Below the pieces are notes generated by a model that was not told the DNA's origin, ran no database searches, and worked only from the letters and a program-made list of their open reading frames with translations. Position numbers and translations under genes: made by a program. Below are positions 50,461-61,559 of a stretch of DNA of 64,000 bases, in pieces (position 1 is the first letter of the stretch; the number at the start of each line of letters is the position of its first letter). Origin of the DNA: Cyathus striatus (taxonomy: Eukaryota > Basidiomycota > Agaricomycetes > Agaricales > Nidulariaceae). The DNA lies in contig JAOVFP010000001.1 of the NCBI GenBank assembly GCA_025738555.1, positions 1,488,001-1,552,000 of the forward strand, given 5' to 3'.

Positions 50461-51519
50461 ATGTCTTCCCCTAAAGTTTGGTTTGGTTAGTTTCATCGTT
50501 TCCAAATCGCGAATATCTCGTAATTAATCATTATTTGTAGTGACCGGTGCATCCAGTGGATTCGGATTATCGGTTATCAACTATGTACTGGAGAAAGGCG
50601 ATACTGCAGTCGCCACCTTGCGTAAACCAGAAGTGCTCGCAGACCTGTCAGCAAAATATGACACCTCCAGACTTCTCATCCTCAAACTCGACGTGACAAA
50701 ACCAGATGATATCGCGACTGCATTAGCTACCGCACACGCCAAGTTCGATCGCATCGATATTGTATATAGCAATGCCGGGCATCCTGCAAAGGCGGAGATT
50801 GAGGGAACACCGGATGAAGTCGCGCGAGAGATGTTTGAGGTGAATTTTTGGGGTGCTGCTAATGTTGGGAGGGAGGCCATCCGAGTATTTAGAGATGTTA
50901 ATAAGCCTGCTGGGGGACGGTTGTTGCAGGCTTCGTCTATGGCCGGGTTGATTGGGATGCATACGTTTGGGTACTATTGTGCGAGGTTGGTTTTGCCCCT
51001 TCCATTTTGGACTATCTGAGACTGCTCATGATTAATTTTATAGTAAATTTGGTAAGAGTATTCAATCGTCGAGGTAACTCGCCACTCAATGTATCGTTAA
51101 AGCTATCGACGGATTATTTGAAGCTCTCTCTAAAGAGATCCATCCGTCTTGGAATATAAAGGTCGGTGTTAGGTCTATTCATCACTGTTAAAAGTATCTG
51201 ATCTTGAAAGCTGTAGGTTACCCTACTTCAGTTTGGTGTATTCAAAACAAGAGCAATTAAACCTGAATCTATGGTCGATGTCCCTCTTCACCCAGCATAT
51301 GCTCATTGCAGTACGGTTGAAGTTCGCAAGAACTTCCCAGGGGATGACATCGGTAATAGCGACAAAGCCGCAAAGGCGATCTATCACATTGCTAACGATA
51401 GCGATGTGCCCCTTCGAGTGTCATTAGGAGAGGATGCGCTGTCGTTTGTTCAGGAGAAGATTAAGATGCTTGGTGATCAGTTTGAGAGGTCTAAAATGTG
51501 GGCGGGTGATCTTAAGTAG
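50461..51519 (+). CDS. Short-chain dehydrogenase/reductase, paralog SDR3
   Basis: MSSPKVWF joins to VTGASSGFGLSVINYVLEKG. The NNAG motif is SNAG (VYSNAGHPAK). Ser is in LLQASSMAG and Tyr in GYYCAS, with catalytic Lys from the 8-nt microexon TAAATTTG. Next come AIDGLFEALSKEIHPSWNIK and VTLLQFGVFKTRAIKPESMV, and the end is MWAGDLK. Frame and splice signals are intact. One of two plus-strand SDRs in the middle of the cluster. It lacks the upstream motif shared by the minus-strand paralogs. Confidence 0.88.
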
Positions 51520-52054
51520 TTCGAAGTCGTACGTCAGACTACATTGCTTGCGCTTGAGACTATCCAAATATTAAAACAACGATGTCATCGGAACGTCACT
51601 GTGGTATGGCTACTACAGGCAAGACACACATATCTAGCACGCCCTACTAAACAAGTGTGTGGGCCGTCCCAGGACGTTGTTACCACAATCCTTAACAAAA
51701 AGTCAACTCCGAGGTATTCCAACAAGAAAGTTGACAGACAACAATCTCAGATTATTCAAATTCGAAATGTAACGCCGCCATCAGGCTATACAACTATTTA
51801 TACGTTCCTATAGAGGTAGCGCTGGAACACACGATTAGATACGTACGACTATTATTAAGCCTCTAGTTAGGAGACGCTAGAAGGTCATATGACAACTGCC
51901 TATCAAACCCACGCTATACTAGATAACGAAAGGACTTACTAATGACGGGCCCACAAAACTACTTATATACTTGGATATGTCGCCACTTCACAATTACTTT
52001 GATCCCATTGATATCGTCATCAGAGTACTCTGAATCAGTACCAATATAATCGAT
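51520..52054. other. Intergenic region
   Basis: AT-rich DNA between SDR3 and SDR4; one unsupported frame. Confidence 0.4.
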
Positions 52055-53105
52055 ATGTCCACACCTAAGATTTGGTTCAGTGCGTAATATTCTTTCTACG
52101 CAGTGTTACTAATAAGTCTCATAACTTCTGTAGTCACTGGGACTTCGAGTGGCTTTGGCTTATCTGTCGTTAACCATGTATTGTCGAAAGGGGATATCGC
52201 TGTAGCTACCCTACGCAAACCGGAGATGCTGTCCGACTTATCCGCCAGGTATACTGACTCACAGTTGCTTGTCCTCAAACTGGATGTTACAAAGGAAGAT
52301 GAAATCCGTTCGGCATTCCAGGCTGCGGAGACTAAATTTGGGCGTATTGATGTGGTGTATAACAACGCGGGATATCCAATCTTGTCCGAGCTGGAAGGAA
52401 CACCCAACAACGTTGCTCGAGACATGTTCGAAGTGAATTTCTGGGGAGCTTCGACTATCTCAAGGGAGGCTGTTAGGTGCTTTCGAGATGTAAATAAGCC
52501 CGCTGGTGGATGTTTGCTTCAAGCTTCTTCAGGTGCTGGAGCGTTTGGGGTGCCAGGATTAGGATATTACTCTGCGAGGTTGTTGAATTATCTTTGCTCG
52601 TGACCGTACCAATGCAGTTTCATCAGTAAATTTGGTATTCCTATCAAGATTTGTATAAAATTCTACACTCTGATTATCGCTTGTAGCACTGGAAGGATTC
52701 AGCGAAGCACTTTCACAAGAGGTTCTTCCTTCGTGGAATATTAAAGTGAGTACTACATTTATATAAATAGCATGTACACTCGACATTTCCTTGCAGATCA
52801 TAATTCTGCAATTTGAGGCATTCCGTACTCGAATAGCAAAACCGGAATCTATGGTTACTTTACCATTACATCAGTCATATGATGGAAGCAAGAGCACATA
52901 TACACGTGCATTCTTTTCCGGGCCAATAGATAATAGCCAGGACGGCGACAAAGCTGCGAGGGAGATTTACAAGATAGCAAACGATCATGCTGCTCCCTTG
53001 CATATACCTTTGGGTCTCGACAGTCTTTCGATAATTAAGGACAAGATCGAAATCATCAAGAAAGACGTAAAGGAGGCCGAGAAATGGTCCATTGACCTAA
53101 AGTAA
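52055..53105 (+). CDS. Short-chain dehydrogenase/reductase, paralog SDR4
   Basis: MSTPKIWF joins to ITGTSSGFGLSVVNHVLSKG. NNAG is intact (VYNNAGYPILSE). Ser is in LLQASSGAG and Tyr in GYYSAS, with Lys from microexon TAAATTTG. Next come ALEGFSEALSQEVLPSWNIK and IIILQFEAFRTRIAKPESMV, and the end is KWSIDLK at 53105. All motifs are present. Closest in style to SDR3, its plus-strand neighbour, by the MSxPK start and FEAFRTR/FGVFKTR segment. Confidence 0.9.
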
Positions 53106-53237
53106 TCCTATATATAAATAAAAACCGCGCTGTAGCTACTGTACATAGGGGAATTTAGGAAGTGTCGGGACTCGGGCCTCAGGAACTGGTGCTAATGTGT
53201 CAGAGTAGTGTATGTCACAACAATACTATTATATTAG

Positions 53238-53331
53238 GGCAACATGGCCGAGTGGTCTAAGGCGCTGGAATTAGGAATTAATTTCAAATATCCAGTCCGA
53301 AAGGGCGCGAGTTCGAACCTCGCTGTTGTCA
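53238..53331 (+). tRNA. tRNA-Leu(UAG): tRNA-Leu(UAG) with intron
   Basis: Acceptor GGCAACA/TGTTGTC with one G-T pair, D arm TGGCCGAGTGGTCTAAGGC, anticodon stem CTGGA/TCCAG with loop AT-TAG-G, a type II long variable arm (GTCCGAAAGGGC) and T arm GCGAG-TTCGAAC-CTCGC. A 14-nt intron follows position 37. Confidence 0.9.
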
Positions 53332-53419
53332 ATTTCTATATCGGGTTGTTTCGTTTTAGGTAAACTTTAAAATTTCTTTTTTTTTTAGTTTCAAGCTCTT
53401 CTGTTTGCTTGATGATATA

Positions 53420-54188
53420 CTGTACTAATTGAAATACTTCGGCAGTCACGCGTCACGGAGCTACCTGACGTGCCGAAATTTGGTACATGTCACGCGTCAC
53501 GACGGCAACTGACGAAGGTTCAAACGGTTCAAAAAACCTTCGATTTCAAGTCTCAAAACCCGAAAAATCACTTCCATTAGTACACTAGCAATCATGTACA
53601 TAGTGTAAATCAATTCTAAGTACTTATTCAACGACTGAGGTATCTTCATCGTGATGGTGCCAAAAGTTCTGGTAAGTTGTAACGTGTATGGTTGGTAGTG
53701 AAAAGTGGAGTAGTTCCAGGATAGAATTATTGGGCTTTAGTAGAATTAGGGAATGAAGAGCACTAGGAATAGAAAGGGCTGCCTCCTTCCGTTGAGCAGC
53801 CATGTGTACGTGGTACGGAATTGAGTTACAAAAAAGAACCCCTGAAATTACATACTCGTATCGTATGGTAGTAATGGTACTGTCTGGCAGTGGCAATAGT
53901 AGTTACCGCCCTTAGCCAGAATACTGAACATGTGCACCAGAAATGGATAGAAAAAATATATTAACGAGATAGAATCATACTCACGACCCTTGCTCATGTT
54001 AGCACTTGCGCTAAAACCACCATGAAATACCACTACGCTATTAAGATTTATATAAAAAATTAGATTAGTAAGTTAACCTGCTGAAATATCAGTAATTGTC
54101 ACATCAAAAATTGACAACTGACGAAGGCATTCAGCGGTTGGGGCTGTCACGCACACCCAAGGATGCCGAAGTATTTCAATTAGTACAG
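53420..54188. mobile_element. TA-flanked MITE, 769 bp
   Basis: A perfect 25-bp terminal inverted repeat begins CTGTACTAATTGAAATACTT and is mirrored by AAGTATTTCAATTAGTACAG at the right end. TA is present on both sides (53418-19, 54189-90). The left subterminal region carries two GTCACGCGTCAC words. It lies 89 bp after tRNA-Leu. The interior has only short frames. The intact repeats suggest recent movement. Confidence 0.9.
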
Positions 54189-54298
54189 TACTCTCTGAAA
54201 ATGTTCTAAAGTAACAAGAATTTTCTGGGGCTGTGTATACATCAAAAGTTTCTTCCATATTATTTCAGACAAGTGTTGTGATTACTAAGTACCTTGTA

Positions 54299-55358
54299 CT
54301 ACATGAGGTCAGCAGAGTAAACAATCGACTTCTCTATATCGTTCTTCATTTGCCCAGTTTTCCCTTTCACGACATCAATCGCATCAAGACCAAAAGCAAT
54401 ATGAAGCGGAGCATCTTCATCATTTGTAATTCGATGGATCTCCCGTGCAGCTTTGTCGCTGTCTCCACCGACATCCTGTGAACTGGTAACATACGAACGA
54501 GTAGTAGCGGCACTCGTATTTACGTATGCGGGATGAAGAGGGACAAGGATTAATACGTCTGGATTCCGTGCGCGTGTTTTAAAACTTCCAATGTTAAGAA
54601 TTGTAACCTATATATTTCGGTAAATTTCAGGTGGGCTGACATTAGGAGGTATCAACTGACCTTTATGTTCCAAGACGGGTCTACTTCTTTAGCAATAGCT
54701 TCGCTCAAACCGTTAAGCGCTATTAAGGTGGTTAGACATAATATTTATTCGTTAATATAAGTAAATATGTTACCGAACTTCCTGAATAGGTTTCATCAGT
54801 TCATAAGTATACTTGATTGGATAAACGAAGAATAACATACGTTGCAGAGAAATGTCCACCAGCAGGAACACCGTCAATACCAACCAACGACGACGCCTGC
54901 AACAACCTTCCACCAGAAGGCTTATTAACGTCCCGGAAGAACCTTACAGCTTCTTTCGAAACATTCGCTGCTCCCCAAAAGTTCACTTCGAACATATCAC
55001 GAACGACTTTATCCGGAGCAGCTTCTACTTCAGAGAAAACCGCATATCCTGCGTTGTTATATACAACATCGATTCGACCGAATTTCTCTTGGGCAATAGC
55101 GAAGGCGGAGACGATCTCGTCGGGCTTGGAAACGTCGAGTTTCACGGCGAGAAGCTGAGATGGACTGTATTTGGAGGTTAAATCTTTCAGAGCTTCAGGT
55201 TTTCTGAGTGTTGCTACTACGGTGTCGCCTTTCGAGAGAGCATACTTCACGACGGCGAGTCCAAGTCCACTGGAGGATCCAGTTACTATGCTCAAGTCAG
55301 AGGTCGGATACATTTTAATTGGACGAGATGACGTACCAAGCCATACTTTTGGAGCCAT
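54299..55358 (-). CDS. Short-chain dehydrogenase/reductase, paralog SDR5
   Basis: MAPKVWL joins to VTGSSSGLGLAVVKYALSKG. NNAG is intact (VYNNAGYAVFSE), Ser is in LLQASSLVG, and the Tyr position is GGHFSAT. The catalytic YxxxK site here reads HFSATK, with Phe in place of Tyr if aligned with YYSASK of the others. Lys comes from microexon GAAGTTCG. Ends ADLM in place of ADLK. An upstream in-frame Met (MLSSLPQTENFEH..) precedes but the MAPKVWL start matches all paralogs. The Tyr to Phe change would remove the usual proton donor, so activity is doubtful or altered. Confidence 0.85.
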
Positions 55359-55529
55359 TTGATTTCCTTTGAGCCTGGGGATGTGTTCGAAGTTTTCAGT
55401 TTGAGGTAACGAAGAGAGCATTGTTCTTTCTCTTATATAGACTCTCTTATATTCAGCTACTGACTGTACCTTTAATTACATACCCAGCTAATAATCATTG
55501 AAACTTCCGAGTAGCAGCAGGGTACACGA

Positions 55530-55546
55530 AGTCGATGTATTGGTAA
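55530..55546 (-). promoter_or_regulatory. Conserved SDR upstream motif (SDR5)
   Basis: AGTCGATGTATTGGTAA, 172 nt before the ATG; the most diverged of the five copies. Confidence 0.45.
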
Positions 55547-56178
55547 TCCTGTACTAGTTACCATACATTACACATTTAGTCAACTCTTTGCAACGTACAA
55601 GTGATTACGGGCCAAAGGTGGCATATTGTAACAATAGAGGGTGTATATGACAATATCTGCTTACATACGTGGTAAGGCGGAAGATGCTCGTTCCACTTTC
55701 ACGTGCGCGTATGATTTTTCTCCTATGTATGATGTCTAATAGTAAGAACGTTTATAAAGCAAACTTATATTTTTCACAGACATATCCCCTTATGTGTACA
55801 GCACACTAAAGCTGTACAAAATTAGAATATGACTCGATGTGGAAGTCTTCAACCGCTTCTTCGCACGGCATCTACTCACTACGTTTTAAACCTGGGTCAT
55901 GGCAAGGTAATCATATTATTCAATAAATATACTTCTGGTATATCTAATATACTATGCTTGATGGTCATAAGGGCAGTAGCTTCAAGTATGATTGAAAACG
56001 GCATCGCTGAGTCTTTATTCTGGTCCTGAAACAAACCATAATACCCTAATCTACGCGCGCTAAAAAGGCCTACACATAGTTTGAGGGAGAAACTGTAGAT
56101 TAGACACATTTTTCAATAACCTACACAAGTAAACCCTACATGCGATTTTACATTTAAACAAGCGCTGTATAGTGTATA
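55547..56178. other. Intergenic region
   Basis: AT-rich, no gene. Confidence 0.4.
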
Positions 56179-57243
56179 CTACTTAAGGTCAGCAGAATAA
56201 ACAACTGACTTCTCCACATCATTCTTCATCTGTTCAATTTTCCCTTTCATGACGTCAACCGCATCAAGACCAAACGCAATGTGAAGAGGAGCATCGTCGT
56301 CATGTGCAATTCTATACATCTCCCGTGCAGCTTTGTCGCTATCTCCGCCGCTATCCTGTGAATTGGCAATATAGGAACGGATTACTCCGGTGGTATTGAC
56401 GTATGCTGGATGAGGAGGGACGACGGTTAAAGACCCTGTATCCCGTGCGCGCGTATTGAAAACTCCAATGTCGAGAATTGTGATCTAATTTGCGGTATAT
56501 TTCAGAAACGTTGTGTAGGCTGAGATGGATAACTCTAGCAAACCTTTATGTTCCACGACGGGTCTACCTCTTTAGCGATAGCTTCACTCAAACCAATAAG
56601 TGCTATTTAACAGAAGTTAGAATGCCAATAATTGTACCATTTAAGAAAGCCATCTTACCAAACTTCCTAAGTAGTATCCATTGATATAAGTACACCAGAT
56701 ATCTGAAGGAAACTAGAATAACGTACGTTGCACAATAGTGTCCACCAACCTGAAGCCCTTCCAGCCCAGCTACCGAAGACGCCTGTATCAACCGTCCTCC
56801 GGAAGGCTTATTAACATCACGGAAGAATCGAACAGCCTCTTTCGAAACATTCGCTGCTCCCCAAAAGTTAACTTCGAACATATCTCGGGCTACTTGGTCC
56901 AGAGCCGATTCCACCTCCGAGAGAATCGCGTATCCCGCATTATTGTATACGACATCAATGCGACCAAATTTTTCTTGGGCGGCTGAGAACGCTGCAAGTA
57001 TCTCGTCGGGTTTGGATACGTCTAGTTTGAGCAGGAGAAGTTGGGATGGGCCATATTTGGAAGCTAGTTCAGATAGAGATTCTGGTTTCCTAAGTGTTGC
57101 TACGACTTTGTCTCCTTTGGAGAGAACATATTTCACAACGGACAGTCCGAATCCACTTGAGGATCCGGTTACTGGCAGGTTGTCAGAGTGATATATTGGT
57201 ATCGTAACGAGTGAACTCACCGAACCATACTTGAGGGGCCATA
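56179..57243 (-). CDS. Short-chain dehydrogenase/reductase, paralog SDR6
   Basis: MAPQVWF joins to VTGSSSGFGLSVVKYVLSKG. NNAG is intact (VYNNAGYAILSE) and Ser is in LIQASSVAG. The Tyr-site exon reads GGHYCAT, with the Tyr present. Lys comes from microexon GAAGTTTG with good AG and GT neighbours. Next is ALIGLSEAIAKEVDPSWNIK, and the end is ADLK at 56179. Intact as read. Head-to-tail with SDR5 and SDR7 on the minus strand at about 2-kb period. Confidence 0.9.
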
Positions 57244-57415
57244 TTTGAAGCGTAGAGATGGGTAGAAGGATTTTGTTTAGACAATGATATGTGCTCTATC
57301 CTCTCTTTATATGTTTGCGGTGAGTTGGTTTATTTGGGCCACATTCCCTGCTCTGATCACTGAAACATCGGAGAAGCAGACGTCGCGGCTCAGGAATATG
57401 TACAATATTCCCAGA

Positions 57416-57432
57416 AGTCGAAATATTGGTCA
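57416..57432 (-). promoter_or_regulatory. Conserved SDR upstream motif (SDR6)
   Basis: AGTCGAAATATTGGTCA, 173 nt before the ATG, followed by a second shared block CAATTCCCGGTGTTGGTGGG (57445-57470). Confidence 0.6.
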
Positions 57433-57470
57433 GGATGCGTATTAAGAGCAATTCCCGGTGTTGGTGGGAT

Positions 57471-58154
57471 TACATCGTGTATTATGTAAATTGACCTATA
57501 TTTGATCACGATGTTGCGTGCAAGTATGACAAAATCTATTTACATATAAAGAAAAGCGGAAACCCTCGTTCCATTATCTGTCATGAATTCAACACGAATC
57601 CGATACAATTGACGTGTTATACCGTGTACGTACGTGTTGTGTACGTGTTGTTTGGCAAACACTTTTGTTTGTCAGCACATGATGAATCATTTGGATTCCG
57701 ACTCTGTGCCAGCAGCGCTCACCGCTCATCGTCAACGTTCCGCTCACTGAGGAGTCATTTGCCCACTGCTGGCGTCTCATAGCAGGTCTTTCTTTGTGTT
57801 ACACAGAGCTTCGCGTGGGAGGAGTGAGCGGATTCAACGATTGAATTTCGCGGTGCGTTTTATCTATGCTTCAAGTTGGCCAATGGCATAATGTCTTACA
57901 ACAGGCTTAGTTTAGGGGCTCGGTGTCAACCTGATGTTCTCGTTTTCCATACGTACTGCCAATAAGTCTGGATTGCCCACTGGTTACTTCCATTATCATT
58001 TTACGTGACCAAGCTCTTGCTTTAGAAGCACTGGGCCGTACTGTGACCTTACGCCGGGCCCGTCCTCAAGTTTCGATTACCAGGAATGCCACTTAATTTC
58101 TGCTTACATGAAAGGTTATGTTACTCGTGTATTGTAGCTCAAGGCACAGACATT
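57471..58154. other. Intergenic region
   Basis: No gene; a 63-codon minus frame is unsupported. Confidence 0.4.
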
Positions 58155-59225
58155 CTACTTCAGGTCAACAGAATACACGACCGACTTTTCTACATTATCT
58201 TTGAGAAGATCAATCTTCCCCTTCGTGGTCTCAATTGCATCAATACCAAATGAAATATGAAGAGGGGCATCTTTATCGCTGGAAATTCTATGAATCTCCC
58301 TCGCGGCCTTGTTACTATCTCCAATACTGATTTGGTTTTCAGATAACGTGAAGAGGGAACGCATTGCTGAGGTAGTATTTTCGTATTTCGGATGCTGCGG
58401 AATTATGGTTAGAAAGCTTGGGTCGAGCCCACGCGTCCTGAATGCTCCGATGTCGAGGATTGTGACCTAATTCACAGTGGTGATCAGCAAGTTCTGGTAT
58501 ATCATATGACAGACTCTTGCAGACCTTTATGTTCCAAGACGGGTCTACCTCTTTATCAATGGTTTCACTCAAGCCTACAAGTGCTATAAGAGTCATTAGG
58601 TACGACATTCATTCAGTTAGATCTAGAGTGTGTTTACCAAACTTTTTGCAGATTCATTTCATCCGTGAGTCAGATATTTCAGTATACAAATCAAACATGG
58701 AACACTTACGAGGCACAATAATATCCACAGGTCGGGATACCAGTGACCCCAGCCCCAGAAGAAGCCTGAATCAACCGTCCTCCAGAAGGTATATTAACAT
58801 CTCGAAACACTCGAATGGCTTCCCTAGAAACATTCGCCGCTCCCCAGAAGTTCACTTCAAACATATTCCGAGCTAGCTGATCCGGAACTGATTCGACCTC
58901 AGCGATTAACCCGTATCCGGCATTGTTGTAGACGACATCGATGCGACCGAATTTTTCATGGGCAACAGCGAAGGCAGAAATGATTTCTTCGGGATTGGAA
59001 ACATCGAGCTTAATCACGAGATGCTGGGATGGACCGCATGTGGAAGCTAAATCTGACAAAACTTCGGGTTTCCGGAGTGTCGCTACGACGATGTCGCCTT
59101 TTGAAAGAACCAATTTGACTACAGCAAGTCCGAGGCCACTTGAGGATCCAGTTACTGTTAGGAAGTTAGTGTGTGGTGTGAATACTATATAGGGTGAACT
59201 TACTCAGCCATACTTTAGGAGCCAT
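58155..59225 (-). CDS. Short-chain dehydrogenase/reductase, paralog SDR7 (splice site damaged)
   Basis: MAPKVWL joins to ITGSSSGLGLAVVKLVLSKG. NNAG is intact (VYNNAGYGLIAE), Ser is in LIQASSGAG and Tyr in GYYCAS. The microexon AAAGTTTG (58638-58645) is preceded by TGCAA, not the CAG or TAG of every other paralog: the acceptor dinucleotide at 58646-58647 reads AA on the minus strand. Later exons are intact: ALVGLSETIDKEVDPSWNIK, VTILDIGAFRTRGLDPS, ending VYSVDLK. Skipping the microexon loses the catalytic Lys and shifts the frame, so this copy is probably non-functional although otherwise complete. Confidence 0.8.
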
Positions 59226-59347
59226 GTTTAATTTAATTTGAAGTGTGTCGACAGAAAGATGCAATATTGTAATTGTGAGAGCATTGTTCATTCCCTTTAT
59301 ATACGTATTCGTGGTTTTTTTTTTTGAGCTGCTAGCGTATCTCCAGA

Positions 59348-59364
59348 AGTCGAAATACTATCAT
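59348..59364 (-). promoter_or_regulatory. Conserved SDR upstream motif (SDR7)
   Basis: AGTCGAAATACTATCAT, 123 nt before the ATG, with the second block CAATTCCCGCTACTGGTGGG at about 59382-59405. Confidence 0.6.
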
Positions 59365-59856
59365 AAAGAGGTGCAGTATTGCAATTCCCGCTACTGGTGG
59401 GATAAAGGATTACATTGCAGATGTCGGGAAAGAGGTAGCTGATTCAACAACTTCACGGTTGTTCGGGTACTTTTTGTACTGAATTTCGGTTGCACGGATT
59501 CGTTTTAAGTGAGCGAGCATGAGTGCTTAGTGACATTCCTGACTAGGACTCCTGAGGCTCTTTAGTGCCTCGTTTTGGTAGTTCGGTTGTAAAGTCGCAT
59601 GAACGCCTAGTGCGATTCTAAGAATAAATAAATCACTTTAATTAGTACGTTCCCAGAACTTTTTATCTTAACAACTCTCAGCAGCGGTAATAGCGTGGCA
59701 ATTAGGTGGGCCATCGATCATAGCCGTCATCAACATTTCTTCTGCTGCGACCTCCTTAGTGCAGAACACATCTTAACGCAGACCTCAGCGAAGGACTTGA
59801 AATGCACGATAAGATATATTGTCGTTCAATACTACTATAAAGGCTAAAATTCTCAT

Positions 59857-60925
59857 CTACTTCAAATCAGCACAATAAACAACCGACTTCTCCACATTAT
59901 CCTTCAGAAGTTCAATCTTCCCCTTCGTATTCTCGATACTATCAAGGCCTAAAGAAATATGGAGAGGAGCATCATCGTCATAAGCGATCCTATGAATCTC
60001 CCTTCCAGCTTTGTCACTATCTCCAAAATTGATTTGTATGTTATTTTCAGTTAAGAATGAACGTATAAATGAAGTTGTGTTTGCGTATTGTGGATGTTGA
60101 GGGAGTACACTTATGAATCCTGGTTCTAGTGCTCGTGTTTTGAAACCTCCGATGTCGAGAATTACGACCTACAATTTGATAGAGAAGTCTAAGAAGCGAA
60201 TAGAGTTAACCATAGAAGAGGATTACCTTGATGTTCCATGATGGGTCAACTTCTTTTGCAATTGCTTCACTTAATCCTACAAGTGCTATCGAAGTAGTTA
60301 GCCACGACAAACATTCGGTTAAATCGAATAAATTCATTACCAAACTTTCTATAGTAGTTTAATCGTCGAGTTTTAATTCTTTATAGATATGGATAAAATA
60401 CGGAAACCCACGAGGCACCATAATAAGAATAGGTAGGGATACCGGTAACCCCAGCTCCAGAAGACGCTTGTAACAAGCGTCCCCCAGAAGGCTTGTTAAC
60501 ATCACGGAAAACCCGAATAGCCTCCCTCGAAACATTCACAGCTCCCCAAAAGTTCACTTCGAACATGTTTCTAGCAAGGTCATCGGGAGCGGATTCGAAC
60601 TCTGCGAGAAACGAATATCCAGCGTTATTGTAGACGACATCGATGTGTCCAAATTTCTCTATTGCAACGGCGAATGCGGAGGTGATTTCGTCTGGCTTGG
60701 CAACGTCTAGCTTCACCACGAGAAGCTGGGATGAGCTGTATTGCGTAGTCAGTTCAGAAAGGACTTCGGGCTTCCTCAGAGTTGCTACGGCGATGTCGCC
60801 TTCGGAGAGTACATGTTTGACAACGGAAAGGCCGAGGCCACTTGAGGATCCAGTAACTGCCATAATGTCAGAACTTTAATAAAATTATATAGCGTGGTCA
60901 TACCGAGCCAAACTTTTTGGGACAT
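59857..60925 (-). CDS. Short-chain dehydrogenase/reductase, paralog SDR8
   Basis: MSQKVWL joins to VTGSSSGLGLSVVKHVLSEG. NNAG is intact (VYNNAGYSFLAE), Ser is in LLQASSGAG, and Tyr is in SYYGAS. Lys comes from microexon AAAGTTTG with TATAG before it. Next is ALVGLSEAIAKEVDPSWNIK and the end is ADLK. Differs from SDR2 by scattered substitutions (for example GHIDVVY for GRIDVVY) and both reading frames are open. Its promoter keeps the shared motif and a TTTATATATA box (about 61022). Confidence 0.9.
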
Positions 60926-61078
60926 CACTGATTTACTTGCTTTGAAGTATTGAGATGGAATGTAGAAAAGATTACTGGGGATAAGGTACAGATGTAAAGA
61001 GCATCGTCCATGCTCTAAGCTCTTTATATATATTATGCCGCGCCTTAGAAACGGTGAACATCCAAATTGATACCAAGA

Positions 61079-61096
61079 AGTCGAAACATTAGTCAG
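61079..61096 (-). promoter_or_regulatory. Conserved SDR upstream motif (SDR8)
   Basis: AGTCGAAACATTAGTCAG, 154 nt before the ATG, identical to SDR2. Confidence 0.6.
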
Positions 61097-61559
61097 TAAG
61101 TGCAATACAAATAATTTCCGTTTCTGGTTGCATTTATACTTCTCATAGATGTGATAAACTGTTGGTGGGAAGTGGTAACTGGCAAGTGATGGCAGGGACA
61201 CTTTCACGTTGTGGAAGGTGGACTAACTATGGAAAGTCTAACGACCACGCTCAAACTAGGGCTGGTCACGGAGAGCCGGTATCTGAATATCCACGGATAT
61301 TATCTGAATTTAGCCAAATTCGGATGGATCCGAATGATTTTCCATCCACCGCGGGCAATTGCTTCTATTTCCTTTGATGATATTGAGAAGATATGATGAA
61401 ATCAAAATTTTTGTCATATCTTATCAATATTATCGATTTTAAAATATTTTCATCATATCTTTGCGCTTATAGAAGCTATGTATTCATATATTTTTAGCTC
61501 CCATCTATATTTAGCGCTTGTATATTCAGGCTCTGACTTAAACATGTTCAGGGTCGCCT

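Larger units (their letters stand above)
59712..61223. repeat. SDR segmental duplication, copy B
   Basis: Partner of 43231-44748; same strand and same extent. Confidence 0.85.

Noticed and set aside
55359..55421. Longer N-terminus for SDR5 starting MLSSLPQTENFEH
   Set aside because: Every paralog begins at the M..KVW codon and the upstream codons are not shared.
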